This document shows positions 1-6,764 of a DNA stretch of 35,826 nt, in pieces. A program made the position numbers and the translations under genes. Position 1 is the first letter of the stretch; each line of letters opens with the position of its first letter. The notes below the pieces were generated by a model that did not search any database, had not been told where the DNA came from, and worked only from the letters and a program-made list of their open reading frames with translations. This stretch comes from a virus: IMG/VR virus record IMGVR_UViG_3300042888_002884, positions 1 through 35,826 of that record. One strand, written 5' to 3'.

Positions 1-789
1 GTTACAGTAAATAAAAGAATACCTGAACCCATTAATAATGTTGTTATATATAACCTTAATTCAGATAATTCAGGTGATGTAAATGTATATAAGCTAACAA
101 CACCTAAAAATACCGACACAATAAATATTAATACGGATTTAACTAATTTAATATCAACACCTGCTGTTACATATACCTTCTCAGCTAACACACAAACAAT
201 AGGGATTAGTTATATTAATCAATTTCTCAATTTTTTAGATAATAATCAAATTAGAAATCAAAATACCGATACCGGTATCATTAATATAAACCAACCAATA
301 ATCGGTGTACCTTACCTATTAAAACCATTAGTAAATGATAATAAATATACTAATATTAAAGTATATAATGTAACAACTCAAGGACTTAGAACAATTAAAC
401 CAATTGAAACTCAAATAGTTGATACAATACAAGAGGATATAAACACCACACTTGATTACCAAAACTATATGGTTGCTTTAAGTGATATGTTATATCTACT
501 TTCAAATGAAACAGCAATACCTGAAAAAGGTTTTATTAATTTTGATGGTATAAATAATGGATTTACAACGGATAAAATTACTCGTGAAATAAATGATAAA
601 ACAGAACCTATGGTTAGGGGTGATCAATTAGTTAAGGCTTTAGTTATTATAATAAATGCTTTCTTAAATCACGTTCATAGTGGTTTTGGTTTTATGAATG
701 TAAACCAAACCGATGAAATACAAAAATTAAGTAAATTAAGGTCCGAACTTAATAGTTTAATATTAAATCATAAAGTTAGGATAAATTAA
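1..789 (+). CDS. Putative virion/baseplate-associated protein (5' partial)
   Basis: The reading frame is open from base 1 to the TAA at 787-789, so the true start lies left of the window. About 262 residues are visible; an internal ATG at 469 is not a convincing start because the upstream frame is continuous and protein-like. The visible part is rich in Asn, Thr and Ile, typical of phage structural proteins. Near the C-terminus a segment reads VRGDQLVKALVIIINAFLNH followed by VHSGFGF, then a short Leu-rich helix. A late helix ending in a His-rich turn is a pattern I associate with phage baseplate or tail proteins, but I cannot name the family. It is the first of a plus-strand run that continues with the gene at 811. 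Role in the virion is inferred from composition and genome type only. Confidence 0.6.
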   Translation, partial: VTVNKRIPEPINNVVIYNLNSDNSGDVNVYKLTTPKNTDTININTDLTNLISTPAVTYTFSANTQTIGISYINQFLNFLDNNQIRNQNTDTGIININQPIIGVPYLLKPLVNDNKYTNIKVYNVTTQGLRTIKPIETQIVDTIQEDINTTLDYQNYMVALSDMLYLLSNETAIPEKGFINFDGINNGFTTDKITREINDKTEPMVRGDQLVKALVIIINAFLNHVHSGFGFMNVNQTDEIQKLSKLRSELNSLILNHKVRIN

Positions 790-810
790 AAAAATATCTA
801 TTTATATGTT

Positions 811-1179
811 ATGGAAGATAAAATATTAAAAACGTTTATGACGATGAGTGAACAATTCAGAGTTTTACACTGGCAAACTGAATCAGTTGCCCAACATAAA
901 GCTTACGGTAAAATCTATGTATCATTATCTGATTTAGCTGATAAGTTTATGGAAGAATATATGGGTAAATACGGAAGATGTTATTTTGATGGTGGGTATG
1001 GTACTATTAGAGTTTATAATATTAACGATATGGACATCCAAAAATTTGTTTTACACCATATAGATATATTTAATGAATTAAATGAACATTTAGATGATGA
1101 AGATACTAACTTATTAAATATTAGGGATGAAATTATTGGTGAATTAAACCAATTAAAATATTTACTTACTTTAAAGTAA
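811..1179 (+). CDS. Dps/ferritin-like helical protein (DUF5856-like)
   Basis: 122 residues, mostly helical. The N-terminal helix carries FRVLHWQTESVAQHKAYGKI, which resembles the Dps signature (LHW followed about ten residues later by another His, then acidic residues). Here the candidate ligands are His20, His29, Asp41, Asp44 and Glu48. In Dps these positions bind iron at the ferroxidase site; whether this shorter protein (Dps is about 160-180 aa) still binds metal is unknown. I recall similar phage proteins being filed as DUF5856. The start ATG follows the previous stop by 21 bases and has no Shine-Dalgarno, only the A/T-rich stretch CTATTTATATGTT. Possible roles are oxidative protection of phage DNA or an adapted structural role. 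The family call is moderate; the function is inference. Confidence 0.6.
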   Translation: MEDKILKTFMTMSEQFRVLHWQTESVAQHKAYGKIYVSLSDLADKFMEEYMGKYGRCYFDGGYGTIRVYNINDMDIQKFVLHHIDIFNELNEHLDDEDTNLLNIRDEIIGELNQLKYLLTLK

Positions 1180-1297
1180 TAATATAATACTATTAAGATT
1201 TTTATTCTATTAGTTCGAGCTATTTTAGCTTTTGAGTGTTTAAGGACGCAAATGGATTGGTAGATGTAATATAAATTATAATTAAAAATTAAAAACA

Positions 1298-2041
1298 ATG
1301 TATCAAACAATTAACAGCGCTGAGCCTGAGACGTACATCACAAGAAAAAAATCAAGGGCGAAAATCTATCATTTTAACAATCTTTATTTAAACGATGGGG
1401 AATTATTTGAAATTGAATTATTCAACCCCAAAGAAAATCGTGTATTAGCTAAAATATGGTTAAATGGTGAGGAAATATCCGGTTCAGGTATTATCGTAAA
1501 ACCAGGCCAAAGAATATTCTTAGAAAGATTTATTGATTCAAATAATAAATTCACATATAAAACATATGATGTTGAAGATACATCACTATCTATAAATGCT
1601 ATTAGAAATAATGGTGATATAGAAGTTAAGTTTTATAATGAATATTTTAATAATTTTAATAATAATTATTGGTATAGCTCCCCTTTAATTGGTGGTACTG
1701 CTACAGGGACTTATTATGGTGGTAGTATTACTTATGGGAGTAATACTACATTAACAGGTTTAGGGGATAACGTAAGTTACACATCAAATGTAGCTGGATC
1801 ATTATCTAACTCTAAATCAATTGAAACAGGTAGAGTTGAAAAAGGTGAATCAAGTAATCAATCATTTGAAACATCTTATGGTAATTTTAATTATCTTCCA
1901 ATAAAAGAAGTGAAATATAAAATACTTCCAATGTCATCAAAACCAATTGAAGGTAAAGATTTAAAAAGATATTGTACAGAATGTAGTAAAAAGTTAAAAG
2001 AGACCTTTAAATTTTGTCCAAGTTGCGGATCTAAGGTGTAA
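1298..2041 (+). CDS. Hypothetical protein with C-terminal zinc ribbon
   Basis: 247 residues. The N-terminal ~110 residues look like a beta-rich domain (GELFEIELFNPKENRVLAKI, then WLNGEEISGSGI), followed by a Gly/Ser/Thr/Asn-rich low-complexity middle (about residues 115-190). The last ~25 residues form a clear zinc ribbon: CTEC, then 12 residues later CPSCGSK. Such ribbons bind one structural zinc through four Cys. The arrangement suggests a beta-sandwich head, flexible linker and metal-binding tail; no enzymatic motif is visible. It follows a 118-base gap in which I see no gene, and is followed by a strong hairpin terminator shared with the convergent gene at 2104-2412. Function is not recognised. 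Confidence 0.7.
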   Translation: MYQTINSAEPETYITRKKSRAKIYHFNNLYLNDGELFEIELFNPKENRVLAKIWLNGEEISGSGIIVKPGQRIFLERFIDSNNKFTYKTYDVEDTSLSINAIRNNGDIEVKFYNEYFNNFNNNYWYSSPLIGGTATGTYYGGSITYGSNTTLTGLGDNVSYTSNVAGSLSNSKSIETGRVEKGESSNQSFETSYGNFNYLPIKEVKYKILPMSSKPIEGKDLKRYCTECSKKLKETFKFCPSCGSKV

Positions 2042-2075
2042 GTTAAAAAACTAATTTGGCTTCACCAGAACAAAT

Positions 2076-2102
2076 AAAAACCCCTTAATTGGGGTTTTTT
2101 TA
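2076..2102. terminator. Bidirectional rho-independent terminator
   Basis: The inverted repeat AAAACCCC-TTAATT-GGGGTTTT has an A-run on its left and a T-run on its right, so it can end transcription from both the plus-strand zinc-ribbon gene and the convergent minus-strand gene. Confidence 0.85.
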
Positions 2103-2103
2103 T

Positions 2104-2412
2104 TTAAGGTGTTTTAATATTTTTTTTTATTGATTTAGTTGATTTGATGGTTAAATCTCTACCGTCATATAATTTAACTTGTTCTAAAAAAAAGTTAAAT
2201 TTAGCCATACCTGATACCCCAATAACACATTCAACACCACCATTCATATAACCAATTGTTTGTGGTGTGTAAACCTTATATAAAGTATAGATTTCTTTTC
2301 TACCTGCAATTATAACACTTTTACCTATATCCGTTACCTTTAATTCGCTGGGATTATCAAAGGCTTTATAACTTAAACCACTTTTTGTTTGTTTTGTTAT
2401 TGTTTTTTCCAT
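2104..2412 (-). CDS. Hypothetical small phage protein
   Basis: 102 residues when started at the ATG at 2410-2412 (MEKTITKQTKSG). A longer frame would need a TTG two codons upstream, which I consider unlikely. The sequence is beta-rich with alternating hydrophobic residues (KSVIIAGRKEIYTLYKVYT) and a Lys-rich C-terminus (KSTKSIKKNIKTP). There is no transmembrane segment, Cys cluster or recognisable catalytic motif. It is the only minus-strand gene within the first 3.4 kb and converges on the gene at 1298 with a shared terminator; the region upstream of its start (2413-2529) is a divergent promoter zone with the plus-strand gene at 2530. I do not recognise the family. Confidence 0.6.
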   Translation of the reverse strand: MEKTITKQTKSGLSYKAFDNPSELKVTDIGKSVIIAGRKEIYTLYKVYTPQTIGYMNGGVECVIGVSGMAKFNFFLEQVKLYDGRDLTIKSTKSIKKNIKTP

Positions 2413-2462
2413 ATACAAATATAATATTTTTTTCTATAATTACAAATATAATATTAAAAAAA

Positions 2463-2552
2463 ATGGAAAGTGTATTGTTTATTTTAGTCATAATTTTATT
2501 TATTTTTATACACAAGAGATATAAATACAATGGAAAATATAGGAAATGGTAG
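2463..2552 (+). CDS. Possible 29-aa single-span membrane peptide
   Basis: An ATG at 2463 opens a 29-codon frame ending in TAG at 2550-2552. The peptide starts MESVLFILVIILFIFIHKRY and ends in a basic tail, so it looks like one hydrophobic span followed by positive charge, as in small phage membrane peptides. It overlaps the start of the zinc-ribbon gene at 2530 in another frame. The AT-rich sequence can produce such frames by chance, so the call is weak. Confidence 0.25.
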   Translation: MESVLFILVIILFIFIHKRYKYNGKYRKW

Positions 2553-2745
2553 CATAATAAGTGTTCCAAAGGCAGTGTTGGAGCAACCTGATTATGAATG
2601 TGAATGTGGGAGTAAGATATTTAAAGAACTATTAAAAGTTAAGAAAATATCATCATTATTATCCCCAACAGGTAGAGAAGCACTCATACCTTATGAAGTG
2701 TTAGTTTGTAATAAATGTGAAAAAGAAATTGATTTAAAATTATGA
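2530..2745 (+). CDS. Small zinc-ribbon protein
   Basis: 71 residues. Two Cys pairs, CECGSK near residue 24 and CNKCEK near residue 61, frame a basic middle segment, giving a short zinc-ribbon or rubredoxin-like knuckle. This kind of protein is common in phages, often without known function; binding to nucleic acid or to a protein partner are both possible. Its stop codon overlaps the start of the thioredoxin gene as ATGA at 2742-2745, so the two are probably translationally coupled, which hints at a shared redox or metal-related context. No further function can be read from the sequence. Confidence 0.75.
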   Translation: MENIGNGSIISVPKAVLEQPDYECECGSKIFKELLKVKKISSLLSPTGREALIPYEVLVCNKCEKEIDLKL

Positions 2746-3077
2746 TTATTAATTTAGAAGGGATAAGCAATTTTGATTTAAATAAAGAAAAACTAAGTTT
2801 AATTTGTTTCACTGCCAAATGGTGTGAACCTTGTAACCGAATGAAACCAATTCTTGAAGAAATATCTGAAGAATATAAAGAAACAGTTGATTTATACAAT
2901 GTAGATGTGGATGTAAATAAAAGTTTTGTGGACTCAACATTTCACGTTCCAGTTGTTCCAGCCTTTTATTTCGTAAAGAATGAAAATTTAATGAACAACA
3001 AAGAAGGTTTTTTAACGAAAGAACAAATAATGATAATAATAAAAGAAACTGAAAATTATGATCCAAACACAAAATAA
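2742..3077 (+). CDS. Thioredoxin-like protein (WCEPC)
   Basis: 111 residues with a thioredoxin fold: beta strand LSLICFTAKW, active site Trp27-Cys28-Glu-Pro-Cys31, then the helix NRMKPILEEISEEY, strand DLYNVDVDVN and the cis-Pro loop VPVVPAFYF. Thioredoxins reduce disulfides in proteins such as ribonucleotide reductase; T4 also encodes such a reductant. The WCEPC active site differs from the classical WCGPC and would shift redox potential (inference). It starts inside the stop of the small zinc-ribbon gene and its own end overlaps the next thioredoxin by 20 bases, so the three genes form a coupled mini-operon. Cytoplasmic; no signal peptide. Confidence 0.9.
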   Translation: MIINLEGISNFDLNKEKLSLICFTAKWCEPCNRMKPILEEISEEYKETVDLYNVDVDVNKSFVDSTFHVPVVPAFYFVKNENLMNNKEGFLTKEQIMIIIKETENYDPNTK

Positions 3078-3363
3078 CGAATTAAAATTAAATGATGGGA
3101 AGGTAAGTATTTTATACTTCAGCGCTGTTTGGTGTGGACCCTGTAAAATGTTAAAACCTATAATGGAAGAAATATCGAAAGAAATGTCTGACAATATTGA
3201 CATCCATTATATTGATTTAAACGACAATATTGAATTAGCTGGCAAATATCAAATTATGTCAGTCCCATCACTTTTATTTATTAAAGAAGGTGAAATTAAG
3301 AATAAAATTGTAGGAGTGCAAACAAAAACAAATATTGTTAATGCAATCAATAACATCCAGTAG
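3058..3363 (+). CDS. Thioredoxin (WCGPC)
   Basis: 101 residues, close to the usual thioredoxin length of ~105. The canonical active site WCGPC lies at Trp25-Cys29, preceded by KVSILYFSAV and followed by the helix KMLKPIMEEISKEM. The cis-Pro loop is VPSLLFIKEGE, and the C-terminal helix is TNIVNAINNI. It can act as a general protein-disulfide reductase, for instance for phage ribonucleotide reductase (family knowledge; no reductase gene is in this window). The first 20 bases overlap the preceding WCEPC thioredoxin in a different frame. The two thioredoxins align in their catalytic half but differ in their C-terminal part, so they are either old duplicates or separately acquired. Confidence 0.92.
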   Translation: MIQTQNNELKLNDGKVSILYFSAVWCGPCKMLKPIMEEISKEMSDNIDIHYIDLNDNIELAGKYQIMSVPSLLFIKEGEIKNKIVGVQTKTNIVNAINNIQ

Positions 3364-3367
3364 AAAA

Positions 3368-3487
3368 ATGACGGAAAATAAATTATTGGAAGAAATCTTT
3401 AAAATCATTAAAACTACGCCAAATGATATAGTTTTAGGTGAAAAAGTTAGAAAACTTTATAATCAGTTTATTAATTCTGAAAAATAG
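3368..3487 (+). CDS. Small helical protein, 39 aa
   Basis: A short frame starting MTENKLLEEIFKIIKTTPND and ending VRKLYNQFINSEK. The ATG lies five bases after the thioredoxin stop, so it continues the plus-strand operon. Composition is that of a real small protein: amphipathic helix, Pro-Asn turn, then a basic helix, with normal Lys/Glu/Ile usage. The last 17 bases overlap the 3' end of the convergent receiver-like gene. No family recognised. Confidence 0.5.
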   Translation: MTENKLLEEIFKIIKTTPNDIVLGEKVRKLYNQFINSEK

Positions 3488-3824
3488 CTTTTTCTATAAT
3501 ATGTGTATTTGACTTTAGTATTGGACTACTAATATAATTATTAATAGCCGGATATTTACTAAAAAATTCTGTCTCAAACTTATCGGTTAGGACATAAATA
3601 AGGGTGTTTTTTTGACACCCTTTTATTTTATCTATATTTTTCCTAACTAAACTTTTTTCAATTACAATTAAATCCACTTCATTTTTAGTTAAAAAACTTA
3701 AAGCGAAATCAGTGTCTATAAAATCATATGTTATGACACCTTTAAGGTTATTATTTATAATTTTAGAATTAAGGATATTTGATAATATATCCTCATCAAT
3801 TATAGCAACTCTTTTATAACACAT
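3471..3824 (-). CDS. Degenerate response-regulator receiver-like protein
   Basis: 117 residues, the length of one CheY-type receiver domain, with no output domain. The first strand VAIIDEDIL carries the acidic pocket (Asp10, Glu11, Asp12). The third strand reads VDLIVIEKSL, placing Glu56 where the phospho-accepting Asp normally sits. A strand NTLIYVLTD supplies the conserved Thr (Thr80), and INNYISSPI corresponds to the usual Lys-Pro loop but with Ser instead of Lys. Glu at the phospho site can mimic the phosphorylated state in other receivers, so this could be a constitutive, phosphorylation-independent interaction module (inference). It sits alone downstream of the tail tube gene, 21 bases away, in the same orientation. 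The fold call is moderate; the partner is unknown. Confidence 0.55.
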   Translation of the reverse strand: MCYKRVAIIDEDILSNILNSKIINNNLKGVITYDFIDTDFALSFLTKNEVDLIVIEKSLVRKNIDKIKGCQKNTLIYVLTDKFETEFFSKYPAINNYISSPILKSNTHIIEKAIFQN

Positions 3825-3845
3825 ATTATTAGTTGTGTAATATTT

Positions 3846-4334
3846 TTAGTAAACAAGTATACAACGATCCGGACGTAATGTCACTGCAATATCTGCAATA
3901 TCACTAGAATTATAATCTAATGAACCAAAATTAGCTGATGTAATAAATGCTCCTTCTAATCTCCATTTTTGAACTACAGCCCCTGGTGGATCTAATAATT
4001 CTAAATCGATATCTTTCTTGTATCCTGCGGCGTAACCCATACGACCTGTTACTGATTCAGCGCATAAACGAATCCATTCCATAAGTGCTTGTGATGCTGA
4101 AGGTCCAATCGGATCTTTGAATGTAACATCAATTGTTCCCCAAGTAAACCTACCTGCTACATATGTAGAAGTATTTAAAAAAGGAACTTCTATATCTGTG
4201 ATTGTTATTGTTGGTCTTGATGCTGATGTTACATACCACTCATTGATACCTAATGTTGAAGGAAATCTAACGATAAACCTATTTTTTCTTAATGGTTCGA
4301 AAGGCAATGGTATTTTTGATAGTAAGTCTGCCAT
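3846..4334 (-). CDS. Tail tube protein (T4 gp19-like)
   Basis: 162 residues, essentially the length of T4 gp19 (163 aa). The N-terminal segment LPFEPLRKNRFIVRFPS leads into the first tube strand; then come WGTIDVTFKDPIG, the helix SQALMEWIRLCAESVTG, and the C-terminal IADIAVTLRPDRCIL strand, all in the order expected of the gp19 / phage T4 tail tube family. The protein stacks as hexamers inside the contractile sheath to form the DNA conduit. In T4, gene 19 directly follows the sheath gene 18; here it lies downstream of the capsid gene instead, about 20 kb from the sheath gene, so the T4 order is rearranged. The start ATG is preceded by an AT-rich leader. Confidence 0.88.
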   Translation of the reverse strand: MADLLSKIPLPFEPLRKNRFIVRFPSTLGINEWYVTSASRPTITITDIEVPFLNTSTYVAGRFTWGTIDVTFKDPIGPSASQALMEWIRLCAESVTGRMGYAAGYKKDIDLELLDPPGAVVQKWRLEGAFITSANFGSLDYNSSDIADIAVTLRPDRCILVY

Positions 4335-4465
4335 ATTATGTTATTGATTTTTATATTTTAAAATTTTTATTATTATTTTTGAATAAAGTATTCATTTAGT
4401 AATAAATAGTGGGAATTAAAAAAAATGATTAATATTAAATATTTTTTAGAAAATATGATAATAGA

Positions 4466-4687
4466 TTATTTAATACTTTTCTTATATTTTTTAGACAAGT
4501 AAAAATATAAGAAGAATAAACACCCAGATATGAGGTAGAAAATTGAAGTTGTAATCCAATATGAACCTGTCAATTTCAGGATAGCGAAAAAAATCATATC
4601 GAATCCAAAGGGATTGAAAAACATCGCCATCATTAGGATGGTTGTTAGATAATTTTCCTTTATTTTGCTTTTTACCATTAGAAGCAT
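4466..4687 (-). CDS. Small two-span membrane protein
   Basis: 73 residues with two hydrophobic stretches: LTTILMMAMFFNPFGFDMIF and ITTSIFYLISGCLFFLYFYL, ending in the basic tail SKKYKKSIK. The start could be ATG 4685-4687 or the Met three codons later (MVKSK). A different frame over the same DNA (4491-4724) gives a less protein-like sequence and I regard it as a shadow. Proteins with this NPFGFD-type first span and a short loop appear in many T4-like phages near structural genes, with unknown function. It lies between the tail tube gene and the capsid terminator, so it may have its own promoter in 4690-4800. Confidence 0.65.
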   Translation of the reverse strand: MLLMVKSKIKENYLTTILMMAMFFNPFGFDMIFFAILKLTGSYWITTSIFYLISGCLFFLYFYLSKKYKKSIK

Positions 4688-4806
4688 TACGTTTTGTATC
4701 CATAATAAAAAAGTGATTATTCATAAAGCAACTACTTCTTCATTGCTGAATAATAAATAGATGATTTTTTAAAACTATTGATTTTATCCCCTAAAAAAAG
4801 GTAAAA

Positions 4807-4835
4807 AAAAAGGGGACTAAGAAGTCCCCTTTTAT
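4807..4835 (-). terminator. Rho-independent terminator after the capsid gene
   Basis: On the minus strand AAAAGGGGACT-TCT-AGTCCCC is followed by a run of nine T. It lies about 33 bases beyond the capsid stop codon and is the strongest hairpin in the structural block, as expected after a highly expressed gene. Confidence 0.88.
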
Positions 4836-4867
4836 ATTTTAGAATAATTAAGATTTTTCTTTTCAGA

Positions 4868-6730
4868 TTATCTTAATTCAGCTACGTTAAATGTTCTAAT
4901 ACCGTCTACTGTGATAACACCATAGAACCTATTATTTAACACCTTAGTTGCATATCTTGTCATTATACCCTTAATCGGAGCAAATGTAAATGGATTATAC
5001 ATTGTAGGAGTTAATTGAAGTGGAACGTATGGAGCGTATACATAACCAGTATCTAACATTGATGAACCTTTGTGTCCAATCAAAATTTTGTTAGCTGGGA
5101 AGTATGGATCTCTATACACTTTGTATCTTCCTTGAAGAGTTCCGATTTTCTCGATACCCATATTGTATTGATCTTCTTCAGGGTTAGCGTTTGAAACGTG
5201 GAAGTATTGTAAATCATCAAAGATTGCTGAAACTTCAGCTGAACAAACGATCCAGTTAGCACCACCTCTTAAAGTTGATTTGAAGATTTGAGCTGAAATC
5301 TGATTGATTGATGTAATCAATGTTTGGTTCCAGTCTTTTTGAGTGTATGGGGCTTGACCTGCTGCGAATCTCTTCCAACCGTTCCAATCCCATCTTAATC
5401 TCCAAGCCGCTGCTTTTCTTAAATCTCTCAAGATTTCTCTATCAATTTCCGCTGCAATTTCTTCAGATAAAATAGCTGTTAATTCAGCTTCTGCGTCAAT
5501 GTTATGGAATGCACTAACGTCTTGAGCCATTTCAGGAGACCATTGTGCTCTTAATTTTCTTTCTGTTACAGAGATTGTTACTGAATCTAATTCAAAAGAA
5601 ACTTCACCTAAAGCCGCTTCAAATTCTAATTCTCTATATTGTCTCCATTTAGCATAAAACTTAGAAATAGTTTCACCTGCATTACCTGGTAAATATGAAC
5701 CAACATAACCATCTACTGAATCAGAATTAATAGCCGCTGGACAACTTAAATCTACTTCAACATACATTAAACCGTTTGCGTTACAAAGGTCTTGAGCTGA
5801 TGATTGAACTGTTTGTCCACCTAAAGTACCTGAAAGTGGTTTAAAGTAATCAACGATTTGTCTAGCATATTTCTGAGTTACAACTCTAAATTCAATTGGG
5901 TTGTTAGCTGCATATGATAAAGTTGGTCCAGCACCTGAACCTACACCACCTGTAGAACCTGAACAACAGAATAAATTAGTGTTATTTAAGATTTGGAAAG
6001 AAGCTAAGAATTCTTCCGAATCCATTTCATTACCATTTGGTCCGATAATTTTACCAGCACCACCTGAAGTAAAACCTGTTACTTCTAAAGTTACATATCT
6101 AGTACAACCTGTTGATAAGTTAGAAGCTACCGTAGTGAATACCGAAGTACCAGCTGACAATGTAGTTAATGTAACTTGTCTCAAACCTGAATTTGTGTTA
6201 GATGTAAATTCTTGGTAAGCACCTTTAGATCTATCAAATAATTGGTTGTTATCTAAACCAGTTGTTGAATCATAGTAAGAATCATACAAATTAGTTGATT
6301 GGAAAGTTGTAGTATCTTGAGCACCTGATCCTGGATTTGGATAACCAAAAGGATTTGAATGTGCGTATACACCACCACCAATATCAATTCTTTGAGAAAT
6401 TTTAGGAACGAAGTAGAAAATTCTACCAATCGGCATGTTCAAAGCTTGAACAGATACGATTTCGTTAGCTAATAATTTAGAGAATACCCTTCTGATGATA
6501 GGGAATACTACTGTTTCGAAAGAACCTGCCGCATCAGTAGATGTTGCTTCATTGATTAAGAAAGAAGCTTGATTTTCGAATAATTGAGCCACATTATCTT
6601 TAGTGTGACCATCTAAACCTTCAAGAAAGCCCATAGTATCCCATTTTTGGATAGTTTGCTCTCTTACAAGTTTCATTTGTTTTAAACCGATGTTTCCAAC
6701 TTCACCGGATTTTAATAAAAAACTACTCAT
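4868..6730 (-). CDS. Major capsid protein (T4 gp23-like)
   Basis: 620 residues, about 100 longer than T4 gp23 (521). The N-terminal arm contains TIQKWDTMGFLEG and VAQLFENQASFLINEATS, matching gp23 sequences before its maturation site; the motif I-N-E|A at Glu61-Ala62 fits the (I/L)-x-E|A/G rule of the gp21 protease and falls near the T4 cut at residue 65. The core follows with VFPIIRRVFSKLLANEIVSV and MPIGRIFYFVPK. The C-terminal half contains ELEFEALGEV-type and WSPEMAQDVSAFHNIDAEAE segments, then LNNRFYGVITVDGIRTFNV. The extra length is a Gly/Ser/Thr-rich stretch at about residues 140-330, likely an inserted domain exposed on the capsid. It follows the scaffold gene by 34 bases and is the main product of the late block. 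Confidence 0.95.
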   Translation of the reverse strand: MSSFLLKSGEVGNIGLKQMKLVREQTIQKWDTMGFLEGLDGHTKDNVAQLFENQASFLINEATSTDAAGSFETVVFPIIRRVFSKLLANEIVSVQALNMPIGRIFYFVPKISQRIDIGGGVYAHSNPFGYPNPGSGAQDTTTFQSTNLYDSYYDSTTGLDNNQLFDRSKGAYQEFTSNTNSGLRQVTLTTLSAGTSVFTTVASNLSTGCTRYVTLEVTGFTSGGAGKIIGPNGNEMDSEEFLASFQILNNTNLFCCSGSTGGVGSGAGPTLSYAANNPIEFRVVTQKYARQIVDYFKPLSGTLGGQTVQSSAQDLCNANGLMYVEVDLSCPAAINSDSVDGYVGSYLPGNAGETISKFYAKWRQYRELEFEAALGEVSFELDSVTISVTERKLRAQWSPEMAQDVSAFHNIDAEAELTAILSEEIAAEIDREILRDLRKAAAWRLRWDWNGWKRFAAGQAPYTQKDWNQTLITSINQISAQIFKSTLRGGANWIVCSAEVSAIFDDLQYFHVSNANPEEDQYNMGIEKIGTLQGRYKVYRDPYFPANKILIGHKGSSMLDTGYVYAPYVPLQLTPTMYNPFTFAPIKGIMTRYATKVLNNRFYGVITVDGIRTFNVAELR

Positions 6731-6764
6731 AGTTATTATTTGTTTATTTATTTTATTTTATTTA

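Noticed and set aside
1180-1297. Possible small RNA in the gap before the zinc-ribbon gene
   Set aside because: Only a weak 5-bp hairpin (AGCTA/TAGCT) is visible, without a terminator or conserved features.
4491-4724. 77-aa alternative frame to the small membrane protein
   Set aside because: It lacks a coherent hydrophobic pattern, while the 4466-4687 frame gives two clear membrane spans.
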